From assembly GCA_963995505.1 (NCBI GenBank), contig OZ023188.1:3286001-3350000 (forward strand): a stretch of 64,000 nucleotides of DNA, read 5' to 3'. How positions within the stretch are numbered: position 1 is the first letter of the stretch; every line of letters starts with the position of its first letter. The DNA is from Hypericum androsaemum (lineage: Eukaryota > Streptophyta > Magnoliopsida > Malpighiales > Hypericaceae). The notes below the pieces were generated by a model. The model was not told the origin of the DNA. It did not search any database and was given only the letters and a program-made list of their open reading frames with translations. Positions 54,194 through 64,000 of this stretch are shown one piece after another. The translations under genes were made by a program, and so were the position numbers.

Positions 54194-54775
54194 TCACATG
54201 GGGATCGGGTGTCCAACTGACCCGGTAGGAGAATCTAGATACATATCTGGATCCGGGTTTGAAGACGATCCTGTGAAAATCGGGTGCGAGGACGATCCGG
54301 TGAAAAGTTCCAAGTTCACCACTGGAACTGGGATCGAATCCATAATCCAGATGACCAAGAGCGGAGGAAAACTGTAATAGTATTCCTTAGCGAGGTAGCG
54401 ATTCAGGACCAAACCGCTTCGCAGCTCCAGGACGGGAGAATGTATCATTTCTCTGAGAAGACCCCTCTCCTCGAGATAGTGGATCAGACCATAGAGGGCA
54501 TCTCTATGGGTATTGATCTCGGGTTCCGAGAAGACGCACATATCTTCTTGGATTTTCAGCGTGACTAGGAGGTCTCGAAACTTAGAGGGCCAGTCCTCTC
54601 CATAATTATAGCCTCCGGCCCAGATGCAGTCTTTCATCTCCCGGTGAACAGCCTCGATATGCTCAACGATGACATACATGTCATCCTTAGGCACACACAG
54701 CGGTAAACGGCGCTTCAGGACCTTTTGTCGAAGTTCCATTGCACAAAAGTTTAGATACCTCTCTCCAGTAGCCAT
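54194..54775 (-). CDS. Extra 193-aa ORF upstream of gag in copia copy 2
   Basis: Counterpart of 17903-18484, starting MATGERYLNFC at 54775, same length, no indel and about 80% identical by eye. The best conserved segments are MYVIVEHIEAVHREM, NTHRDALYGLI, YYYSFPPLL and IWIMDSIPVP. Differences cluster in the Ser/Pro-rich tail. The same 375-nt type of spacer separates it from gag. Function unknown. Confidence 0.75.
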   Translation of the reverse strand: MATGERYLNFCAMELRQKVLKRRLPLCVPKDDMYVIVEHIEAVHREMKDCIWAGGYNYGEDWPSKFRDLLVTLKIQEDMCVFSEPEINTHRDALYGLIHYLEERGLLREMIHSPVLELRSGLVLNRYLAKEYYYSFPPLLVIWIMDSIPVPVVNLELFTGSSSHPIFTGSSSNPDPDMYLDSPTGSVGHPIPM

Positions 54776-55899
54776 CGTATCTTGTATGAATTGCAAGTCA
54801 ATTTCGGGTTAATTCTCATATTCTCCCAAAATAGGATTGAAAAACTCATTTTTCAATCTTTTGATGATCATACTATGGATCAATCCATGTGATTTTAGTT
54901 AAATTTAACATATCTCGGAACTCGTTCCAAAAAATATATTTTTTTAAAAAAATTTATTAAAAATATCGTTATAATTTTAATACACCTAATTGACCAAAAT
55001 TTCTCAAATTTTTATCAATTTATTGGATTTTAATTGAATAAAAACTGATTTTATCCAATTAAAAGCGAAAACCCAATATTTTAAGTCCAATTTTGACTTA
55101 AGTCAAAATGTACCATAAATCGGGTTGGGTCGAACCAAAAACCAGGCCAATTCGACCATTTTTTGATTTTCTTGACCCAGGTATAACTATTTTCGGGAAA
55201 AAATCACAATATTACGATTTTGCCCCTCGCATATTTTCCCCTTCCCTTTCTCTCTCTTCTCCCGCGCGATGCCGAATGCGTCCGAAGCTCCGCCCACGAC
55301 CACAGCGCAACGACGGCGAACCGATGGCCGAGACCGGTCGCAATCGACTCGCCGTGGTCTCGCGACCTCGTCAGTAGTAGCCTCGCGAGCCGTCGTGCCT
55401 CCGTGCTCCGTCGCGGTTGTCTTCTCCCTTCCGCGCGTCTCTGCCGTCGTATCAGAACGTCTAGAACACGGCGGAGAATCGACTATCGTCGATCTACGGC
55501 GTTGAAATCGTCGGATTTCTGACGAAATTGACGAAAATCGATTTGGGGAAAATCGCTCCCAAATCGCCCGATTAGGGTTCCTCGGGACTGAATTGAAATG
55601 GTAAATTTTAATTTAGTCCCGAAGATTTTTCAAAAAATTGTACTAAAGTCCATGGCACGTAGGTGCCACGTATGCGGTCAAATTTTAGATTGGTACCTTA
55701 AGGTTGCGCGCGTGCGCGAATTTGTCCGCGTGGTTAGGCGAAAATCAATTTAGTCCCGCTAGTTCTAAATTAATTACATTAAAGTCCAACAGATTATTAT
55801 TTTTAATAAAATCACAATTAACACGATTTTTAACCCAAAAAATCACATAATTATTTGAATTAAAACATCATATCATCATCAAAACATGGTTTCAACCAT
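54776..55899 (-). other. 5' leader of copia copy 2
   Basis: Diverged copy of the leader of copy 1, including the GC-rich island (55230-55590). TGGTATCAGAGC, the primer-binding site, reads on the minus strand at about 55911-55900. Confidence 0.7.
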
Positions 55900-55913
55900 G
55901 CTCTGATACCAAT

Positions 55914-58160
55914 TGATGGATTTAACGTGTAATTAATAAGTAATTATATGTTAAACTTGATTAATTAATAAACTAATTTGTTAATAATAAATCACTTACT
56001 TATTGAAGCAAGAGGTCCACAGGTAGACCTGGCCACGAATTGAATCCGATTCGTGATTCGATTCGATTCGATTCGTAAAAAATTCGATTCGATTCGACAA
56101 TAATTCGATTCGTCAAAAAATTCGATTCGAATTCGTCATGATAAGAATTGAATACGGTTCAAGTTTTTTGTAATTCGTCAAACCGGCGAATTCAATTCGA
56201 ATTCGTTTTGAGAATTCGATTCGTATCAAATTCGAATCGAATTCATAAAAATTCAAAAAAAAGGGGGGGGAGCGGCGGGAATAAAAAAAAGGGAGGGGTG
56301 GGGCCGGGAATTTAAAAAAAGGGGGGCGGGAATTTAAAAAGGGGGGGGTTTATTTGGATTTCGCTGACGTCAGCGCTTGCGTCAGCATTAGGGGTAAATT
56401 ACCCTTTTTTTCTTATTATTTTTTTTGTTACCGTTTTAATCCATAGGTTATCGTTTTTTTTACTGTTGGTACTTTTAAAATTTTTTTTTTATAAATTCAG
56501 AATTTCTTCCCAACTCTATAAATACCACCTCTTATTCTTCAAATTTTACACATTCCAATCTCAATTCTCTACTTCTCTTATTGAAAATTTGAGCTATATA
56601 AATTCTCCCTCAAGTTTACTAATTAGATATATTAGTCATACTTCTCATATAATTACTCTTATTACTATATATTTAATCTTTGTACTCAAGATGGAATTAA
56701 AGTTTTAGACTCTACATTAGGACCAATTAAACAAGCACTTAATTTATTATGGGCTCGCCCAAAATTGCTAAAAGATTGGAAAAAATTTTGCAAATTAAAC
56801 AACATGAAACCAAAACGTTTTCTACAAGATGTTCAACATCGTTGGAATTCGACTTATGATCAAACTAATAATATTATGTTACAACCTTACCATTGGGACC
56901 TTGTAGAAAAACTAAATGAGCTTTTAGAATGTTTTAATTATGCTACACATCTTTTATCGGGTATTTATTATCCTACATCTCATTTACTATTATGCAACCG
57001 TTTTTATGCCGAACATTAAAATTGATAGTTTACAAAAAGATATTATGGATTTAATGAGTGAATATAGTATTAGGAATAATGCTTCTACATTTAATGAACC
57101 AACTCCCTCTCCCTCACAAGGTGAAAAATTAAGTTTTACGGAAAGATTGCTAATGAAAAAACAAAAAAGACCCCGAGGAATAAGTTTAACCAATTCGGAA
57201 TTTGATTTATATCTTAACACACAATTTGATATTTCATTTGTCAAATCTTCTAATTTTGCTTCATTAGAATGGTGGAACAACCATGTAGAACAATTTCTGG
57301 TTATGTCAATTGTTCCAAAAGAATTGCTTGCTTGTCCGATTTCGACGGTTGCCGTGGAAGTTGGAACAAGCATTTCGAAAATATGACAAAAATATTCAAA
57401 ATATCAAAAAAAAAAATTAGAGGTTTTAGAATTTTTTAATTAAGTATTAAAATTATAGAATTAATTCGAATTCGATTATAATTCGATTCTAATTTGATTC
57501 TAATTCGAAAATTTATAATTCGTATTCGATTTGTCTTGTGAAGAATTGAATATGGTTTAATGTTTTGATGAATTCGAATTCGAATAAATTCGATTCGAAT
57601 TCGTCCAAATTCGAACCGTGGTCAGGTCTATCCACAGGTTCGGGTCCACAATGTCTTCGTGCCAGTCGAATTATGATCACGTTATAACAGATTCGTAATT
57701 GATTTTTACGAGATTTTCTCTATTGAAAATCTGATCAAAACTCAGTGACTATTCCTGAGTTTTTTATTCTTATTGAGTGGTTGTGGGAAAACTTACAAAT
57801 TGGTTCAGCCGGATTTCTCTTTTTATAGGAAAATCCGGCCAACCAACGTGGCGCGCATGGTTGCCACGTGGCACTTCTGGGCCGCATGTCTGCCACGTGG
57901 CATTTCTCGGCAGCATGTCCGCCATGTGGCATGCCACGTGGCAAAGCCACCCCTAGCTTTGCCACGTGGCATGTCAAATCAGTGTGCCACGTGTGCCGCC
58001 AACTCTGACGGCAACTGCTTCAGCGCCACGTCACGCTGACTTAGCACCTGCGTGGCCCCAGGCCGGTCAACGCGGGTTGACCGGCCCATTCAACCCAACA
58101 TATGGGCCTGGGCCCAATCAGGCACAATAATAATTGTCTGATTGGGTCTAGGGTCCAACA
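55914..58160 (-). repeat. 5' LTR of copia copy 2, interrupted by a hAT element
   Basis: The LTR parts are 55914-56023 and 57639-58160 (about 632 bp after removing the insert and one target duplication). On the minus strand it starts TGTTGGACC and ends CATCA. Confidence 0.9.
56024..57630 (+). mobile_element. hAT element, internally deleted, with transposase C-terminal domain
   Basis: The ends TAGACCTGGCCACG and the complement of TAGACCTGACCACG are inverted. The exact 8-bp duplication TCCACAGG lies at 56016-56023 and 57631-57638. Coding remains: LLKDWKKFCKLNN and QDVQHRWNSTYD (56700-57000), then after a frame break the C-terminal dimerisation domain SEFDLYLNTQF, LEWWNNHVEQFLVMSIVPKELLACP, STVAVE (57180-57370). 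The N-terminal BED zinc finger and most of the catalytic domain are missing. The subterminal regions are packed with GATTCGATTCG words. Confidence 0.93.
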
Positions 58161-58289
58161 GTTTTAAAATAAATTCGACATTACTCGACGCTAAATAACA
58201 TAGCTTTCTTTTTAAGAAAATGCATTTCGAGAACTTTAGATATAGGAAGAACTACAATGCAGAATTGGCCTAGAGCGAGTCATCGAAAC

Positions 58290-61200
58290 CGCAAACAAGC
58301 AAGGAAAGCTTCAGGAAGGTTCCCTTTTTGCTTATTGTTTCAAATTTCTTTGGGTTAATCTTATTGTTTCAAATTGATCGCCAAACAACAAGCAATGACG
58401 TTGATTAGTCGGAAAACTTTGGACCGTTTAAATTTTGGAAAAAAAATCACTTTATTTTTCTGTAATTTCAGCATTTTTAACTTGATGTATTTTATTTAGG
58501 GTTTCACATTGTGTTTCGTTGTGCTTAATAGAGGGGATTTTTTCCAAAATAGTTAAAAAAGATAGATATATTCCTTAAATAGATAAAAATTTAATATATT
58601 TTCAAAATTAATTAAAAATTAAAAAAAAAGGAATCGACCAAAGGTTTGGTGGTCTCCATTTCTGCACCAAGATTGGGTTGATTAACTATCCAAGATTGGG
58701 TTGACTAACTATCCAAAAATATATATATATAAGACGACCCAACATTGGGTTGACTAACTATCCAAAATTTATTTATACAAAAAATAGTAAAGTCGGGCAT
58801 CAGAAATCTTAGACGGGTAATTGGTATTAATTTTTTTATGACCGTCTGCCATAATACTGAATACATGTATTAAATTCTTTTTTTAAGTAAATTCTGATTT
58901 CCTAGAAAATATAATAACTGACTTAGAATTTCTATATACGAAGGATCGCTTCATTTTGGGTAAATAATGACCAAAATACATATTTTTAGAACTGTCAATT
59001 TTTTTAAAATTTTTTTAAAAAAGGCCATGGCCTATTTCTAGGTCGACTAACCTTCTATTTTAATTTTTACTGATTAGTTAATTTTTTTAATTCTTATAAT
59101 TTTTCGTAGGTCATGCAAGATTTATCTGATATAAATAAATAAATTTAGGAATGACCAAGTAACAAATTTTTAAAAGTGACAAAAAGTTAAAAAAAAATTA
59201 GTAAAAAAGGCGACGACCTGTTTTTAGGTCGGCTAACCTTCCTTTTTATTTTTTGCTAATTAGTTAATTTTTTTAATACGTATAAGTGCGACGTCCTGTT
59301 TTCCGAATGGAATTTACAAACAGAAGGCTCGTGGATGAGTTCCGTCCGCGAAAAGGTGATGTAAGAATTGTTTTGGTTGCTAATCATTTTATGGGGTAAT
59401 TAAACCAAAACTTAAGAGGAGCAACTGAAAAATAAAGCATAGCAAAATAAACGAGTCATAAAGCACAAGAAGCACGCAGCCGGTAAGAAAATCACAATTT
59501 AATGAAATTCGTAATTCCACCATTTGCGCTGACATATCAGGTAGCAACTAGTTTATATTTTTAGATCAATAGAATTTGATTAAAGATAATATTAATAATT
59601 AGCAAGTTTTTATTTTGACGCACCATTACATGGAGACCTAAATTCTTTGACTATGTGATTAAAGTTTTGTTTATATACTAGTAAGTAAGTGACATCCATT
59701 AACCAAAATTACTTGGACCAAACTTCATTTTCAACTATTTAATGTTGTCCTCCCTTTATAATCCAAGGATCTATGAACAGTCTGAGGAATTAAAGATATG
59801 CATACACGAGGGCGAAGTTATATTCTATCCATTTTCAGCTTTTTAGGAAGGAAGGTCATTGAAAAAAAACGCCACCATTGTCCAATCTAAAATTACCTTT
59901 ACACATGCTGTAAAATCACCATTAGACATGCTGCTTGGTAATTGTCATTACAGAATAATTATGGCAAATGGGTTTGGACCACCTGCGTCTCGGACAGCTT
60001 CGTATTAACAAGCTGAAGATGGAGATAATAAAAAATCCACTTAAACATTGATCGGAGGTGGATTGGGTCTGAAGTGAAAGGTCATTCCGAACCATTTGGA
60101 CTGAAAATATCGATAATGGCATGTCCTCATTCTGACAATGACATTGTTTCAGTTACGACAATGACATGCTTGGTTACTGATAATGGCACGCATGTACGAT
60201 AATGATATGTCCATACCAGTTACCGATAATGACATGTCGGTGATCCCTTGTCACTCGCGCACATTTTTTTCATTCTTTATTCTTATCTTTTTACTTATTT
60301 ACAAAAATACTTATACATGAACTTTGGTCCAAATGGTCCGGAACGACGATCATCGTCGTCCGAGTTTTGTTTGTGGAACTGGGCCAATCACAAGGGGCCT
60401 ACCACTTGAACATTGTTTGTTAACATTGATCATTGTTTGTCGACCATTGTTTCTCATAAATAAGGACGATCAGAGATAATTTATGTTCGCACGTCTCTTT
60501 GAACTGCATAAATCATATTTATATTCCAAGTGGTCTCATTTCTCACGTCACATAGAGAACTTTTCTAACGTGACCTTTTTTGTCCAGAATTTTAACTAAT
60601 AAGTGAAATTTTATATATTTTCAATAAAATTACATTGGTAAATTCTGGTAGGTACTATAATTATAATTATCATTATAATGTGGATTCCCTTTTATCTTTC
60701 TTTCTTTGCCTTCTTTTGTCGATTTAGAAGGAGTGGTGATTTTTGGCTTTGAAAAGTTGGACTGTTGGAGAAGTAAAGTGCTTCTCATTTCTTTCCCTTT
60801 ATATTTTACCAGATATTTTATTAATTAAAATATTTACACATCACCAAGTGGGTGTAAAATTCCGTCCAGAAAAATTGTAATCTCAAGTCTCATCAAAACT
60901 GGCTGATCAGTATTCTTTCCCTTAATATGTTGCTCCCTATGGTACACCGCTATATCTAGTGATTTAAAAATGTCTGAACAAGTGAAATATGTTTTTCTAG
61001 TTGATATTTTGCTAATTGAATATAATATTTGGACAATGATATTCCTAAGTATAATTAGAAGAAAAAAATCTCAAAATTTTATTCTCGTCCTTTCTTATTT
61101 ATTTTCGTTATAATTTTTTTTCAATCTTCCCGTCTCTTAGTATTTTTCATATGGTTATTTTTAACTTACAATTTGATAATATTTAGAGATATTAATTTGA
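58290..61200. repeat. Second copy of the duplicated block (pairs with 30160-32970)
   Basis: 58290-59440 aligns with 30160-32650 minus the MULE; 59490-59790 aligns with the spacer at 4830-5040; 60930-61200 aligns with 32680-32970. The empty site of the 30453 MULE lies at about 58562-58570. No gene in it. Confidence 0.8.
60054..60400. mobile_element. Probable degenerate MULE-type MITE
   Basis: Inverted segments GGTCATTCCGAACCATTTGGAC (left; first 20 bases shown by their core CATTCCGAACCATTTGG) and GGTCCAAATGGTCCGGAACG (right) match the subterminal part of the element at 63223. GATAATG(A/G)CATG words repeat inside. Ends and target duplication are unclear because AACATTG repeats nearby. Confidence 0.45.
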
Positions 61201-61930
61201 TAATATTTTTCCCTTTTATGTTCACACGCCTCATTGAACTTCATAAATCATATTTATATTCCAAGCGATCTCATTCTCACGTCATCTACAAAATTTTCTA
61301 CCGTGATCTTTCTGGTCCAGAAATTTTTTACAAGTAAAATTTTATATATTTTTAATAAAATTATATTAAATAAATTATCGTCCGGATATTGTCGAGGTAG
61401 TCTAATTGTAACGTGGATTCCATTTGTTCTTTCTTTGCCTCCTTTTCTCGATTTATAAGGAAAGTGGTGCATTTTGGCTTTGAGGGAGGTGGAAAAGTGA
61501 AGTGCTTCTCGTTTCTTTTCCTAGCTATTTCAATATCTCGTGAGACATGGATAATTTTTTCCCAAGTCCAGCAGAATGAGTCAGTCTACTAGATTCCCAC
61601 TTCAACTGAACCGCCTTACTATTCCCCGTACAATCCACTAGCCAATCACCAATTGCCTTATCGTCTATCAGTGTTCCTTTCCCGCGCAATCCATCCGCCA
61701 ATCACAAAATACCACGTCATCTATTCCCATTCTACATTGTCCCCACTGAAATGGATCAAAGTTTTTTATTTATAGACACAATTTTTGATGAGTGTCAGAT
61801 CTGTAGACACGATTTTTAATAAAATTTAATGGTCCAAACGAAATCTCCTTCGTATGGACAACTTTTATGTTGTCCCCACTTAATCCAAAATTTTTATTCT
61901 TACCCAGAAAGGGAAAAAAAACATTCCACA

Positions 61931-62371
61931 ATGATGGCCTCTAGATTTGTCCTGCTACCAATGGTAAACCTGTACGTGCAAATGATGGGCTCACTATTCA
62001 TGAGCTCGACCGGTGCAGGCGGCCTCTTGCTGGATCCATTGCGGCTGTTGTTGGTGACCATCCTCACACTTGCCTCTAACTCGGTGTTGCTTTGGCTCAC
62101 TCGTACGTTGCAACCCCGAGCCGGGCTCAGCTGGTTCTCCGTCCCCTGGCTCATCTGCCTCCTGTCCTCCGTCTGCCTACGCGTTAGCTTATTTTGGGTG
62201 GTCTACGTCCTAGATTTGCTACTTCCTCCGTGGCCTCCAAGAATCTGCATCAGTCTCTTGAGAAGCCTGCCAGCGTTTCGCTTTTGGTGTAATTACATTT
62301 TAGATTTTAGACGTCATGGTGACTTTGAATTTTTTGTGTGTGGAGTTACATATGTACGGTGCTTATCATAG
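61931..62371 (+). CDS. Small four-helix membrane protein, copy D
   Basis: 146 residues, same subtype as copy B, about 85% identical to it up to LLRSLPAF near residue 116. It begins MMASRFVLLPMVNLYVQM; either Met could start. Four hydrophobic segments as in copy B. After that point it diverges completely (an aromatic tail ending VRCLS), because the 3' sequence was replaced or rearranged. May be expressed or a 3'-rearranged pseudogene. Function unknown. Confidence 0.6.
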   Translation: MMASRFVLLPMVNLYVQMMGSLFMSSTGAGGLLLDPLRLLLVTILTLASNSVLLWLTRTLQPRAGLSWFSVPWLICLLSSVCLRVSLFWVVYVLDLLLPPWPPRICISLLRSLPAFRFWCNYILDFRRHGDFEFFVCGVTYVRCLS

Positions 62372-63222
62372 GGTTGAAATATGATGCATGTCCAAGTAGT
62401 ACCGTAGAAGAAGTACTTTAATACATAGGGTGTTCTTTTGAAGAGTATAAAAACTTTACTTATCTAAAAAAATATCAATTTTAGACGTTCTTCCCTTCAT
62501 TTTTGGTGGAGCAGTCTCTTTTTATTTTCCAATAAGTAGTGGTGTAGTCTATTTTTTTATGAAAAGGTATATATTTTATGTAAAAAAGTGAACAAGTATA
62601 ACAACCAATCAATTAGTGGTATAGTCTATTGCGCTTGGGTTTATTTGCTTGCGACTGTTTCTTGTATTTATTTAAATATGTCTTGGAGTTGAAGAATCAC
62701 ACATGTAAATAATTATTAAAATTATCCCTAAAATAATATTTGAAAGTGTTGAATTCCGAATATCAGGACTAGAAAAAAAAAATAGAGCAACCGTCCAAAT
62801 ACACTTCTTTTTAATGTCAATAATACTCGTGTTCTTCTTTTCTTCTCTTCTTTTTTTTTGGACTTTCTTCTTTTCTTTCTTGATTGGGAATTTAAAAAAC
62901 TTTTTTTATAGGTGGGTTCTTTAAGAAATTACACGGAATGAAATAAACAATTCATGAAAAGGCCGAAATATTGAGAAACATTATAACTTATCCGAGTGAT
63001 CAGCACGCATATAAAGAATATTAACCAGCTAGAGTCTTCATCAGCAGATAATAAACTACCTAGAACAACGGTGCTTTTATAAGTATACCTAGGATAACGT
63101 CAACGTTAATATAATTCAGACTACATTTTAAATAGATGATATTAATATCCTAACGTTAATATAATATCCCAGATGCTGCTTTTGTCCGATGTGATAATGC
63201 GCTCAAGATCCCACATGCAATG

Positions 63223-63675
63223 GGGTATGGATTGGGTACGGAATACCACTATTCCGAACCGTTTGGAATGAAGACACGCGGGGACTTTTTTACAAACGTG
63301 CTAAAATACAGGGACCAAAATAAAAAAAAGTCACACACAAACACATGTCGGATACAAATGCCAGTATCACATAACTGCGCATGCCAGTATCACATAACTG
63401 CGCATGCCAGTATCACATAACAGTGCATGCCAGTGTGACCTTTTTGCAAAAATGCTAAAACATGGGGGACCAAAATGAAAAAAACTATGCGTGCCATTAT
63501 CATCAACGGGGACTTGCCGTTCTCACAAAAACAAATGTCATTATCACATAACTGCACTTGCCATTATCACATAACTGCACTTGCCATTATCACATACTTG
63601 CGCTTGCCGCTGCGGTCCCCCTTCAGTCCAAACCGTCCGGAATCAATTTTTTCACTCCGTACCCAATCCAAACCC
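63223..63675. mobile_element. MULE-type MITE with internal 22-23 bp repeats
   Basis: Inverted ends GGGTATGGATTGGGTACGGA and the complement of GGGTTTGGATTGGGTACGGA. The exact 9-bp duplication CATGCAATG lies at 63214-63222 and 63676-63684; the paralogous site at about 39707-39715 carries it once, an empty site. Inside are repeats of GCCA(G/T)TATCACATAACTGC. Confidence 0.93.
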
Positions 63676-63693
63676 CATGCAATGCCATATCCT

Positions 63694-64000
63694 TAACAGT
63701 CTGTTTGGAACCATTAAAAAATGAGAAATGGAATCACATTCCGTAGTTTTAAAAAATAAGTTTGTTTGGAACCAAATTTTTTAGGAAAAGAATTCATGTT
63801 TTGATTAAAACCCAGGATTTGGAAATCCTATTGAAATAGGTCGGAATTCTTGTGACTAAACAGGAATTGGCCACTAAATTACTATTATACCCTTTACTTT
63901 GTTAAAATATTAAAGAATTACCAAATTATTTTCTCCCCTTCAAACTCTCTTCCACGACACTTCTCCTGTCTAGAGAGATTAAACGGCAACGATCCTCCTC
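63694..64000. other. Window end, probable partial TIR element
   Basis: CAGTCTGTTTGGAACC near 63698 and GTTTGTTTGGAACC near 63760 look like starts of a MITE whose other end lies beyond the window. No gene. Confidence 0.3.

Larger units (their letters stand above)
48188..58160 (-). mobile_element. Ty1/copia retrotransposon, copy 2 (older, decayed)
   Basis: Same family and orientation as 11801-20032. The 5-bp duplication GTTTT is exact (48183-48187, 58161-58165). The LTRs differ at roughly 7% of compared positions by eye, mostly C-T/G-A transitions, so it is older than copy 1. A hAT element sits in its 5' LTR. Pol has several frameshifts and a deletion in RNase H, but the upstream extra ORF and gag-protease remain open. 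Confidence 0.95.

Noticed and set aside
60045..60431. Repeat ACATTGATC as target duplication of the degenerate MITE
   Set aside because: AACATTG occurs several times nearby and the proposed right end does not match the left terminus.
1..64000. Search for tRNA, rRNA and CRISPR arrays
   Set aside because: Only tRNA-like B-box sequence found belongs to the SINE-like element; TGGTATCAGAGC hits are primer-binding sites; tandem repeats here have no spacer structure.

Overview
This window is nuclear DNA from a flowering plant, most likely a eudicot. It is AT-rich, has plant-type Ty1/copia, hAT, Mutator (MULE), LINE and SINE-like insertions, and carries remnants of plant genes with spliceosomal introns. 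I cannot name the species. No rRNA, tRNA or CRISPR was found. Most of the window is a transposon-rich segmental duplication with very little intact host coding sequence.

Layout: 1-5.2 kb holds hAT/MULE-type elements and the first, frameshifted copy of a small membrane-protein gene family. 5.3-11.8 kb (all minus strand) holds remnants of three unrelated host genes in series: a ten-exon inositolphosphorylceramide synthase (IPCS) gene lacking its C-terminus, a two-exon MRE11 C-terminal fragment, and a multi-exon cobalamin-independent methionine synthase (MetE) pseudogene. 11.8-20.0 kb is a young Ty1/copia element (copy 1) inserted 30 nt upstream of the IPCS start codon. 21.0-22.9 kb is a MULE carrying a fragment of an SDHAF4-like gene and a 24-bp minisatellite. 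24.6-27.3 kb is a long LTR with an adjacent primer-binding site, and 28.8-29.5 kb is a broken LRR receptor kinase N-terminus.

29.6-39.8 kb is a duplicated block (paired with 58.3-63.7 kb) interrupted by a MULE with an exact empty site in the paralogue, a degenerate copia split by a hAT element, and a SINE-like insertion. It contains an intact membrane-protein ORF. 41.0-43.9 kb is a repeat-filled solo-LTR-like unit between inverted arms. 45.3-47.6 kb is a second copy of the 2-5 kb block, with a fragment of a RAN1/HMA7 copper ATPase gene. 48.2-58.2 kb is an older second copy of the same copia family, with a hAT element inside its 5' LTR. The rest is the second copy of the duplicated block with the fourth membrane-protein gene.

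The most interesting signals are: (1) a 193-residue ORF between the 5' leader and gag of both copia copies, same length with no indel although pol of copy 2 has decayed; (2) the collinear IPCS-MRE11-MetE block; (3) a G-box (CACGTG) array directly upstream of the LTR TATA box; (4) several TSD-bounded elements whose empty site is present elsewhere in the same window.
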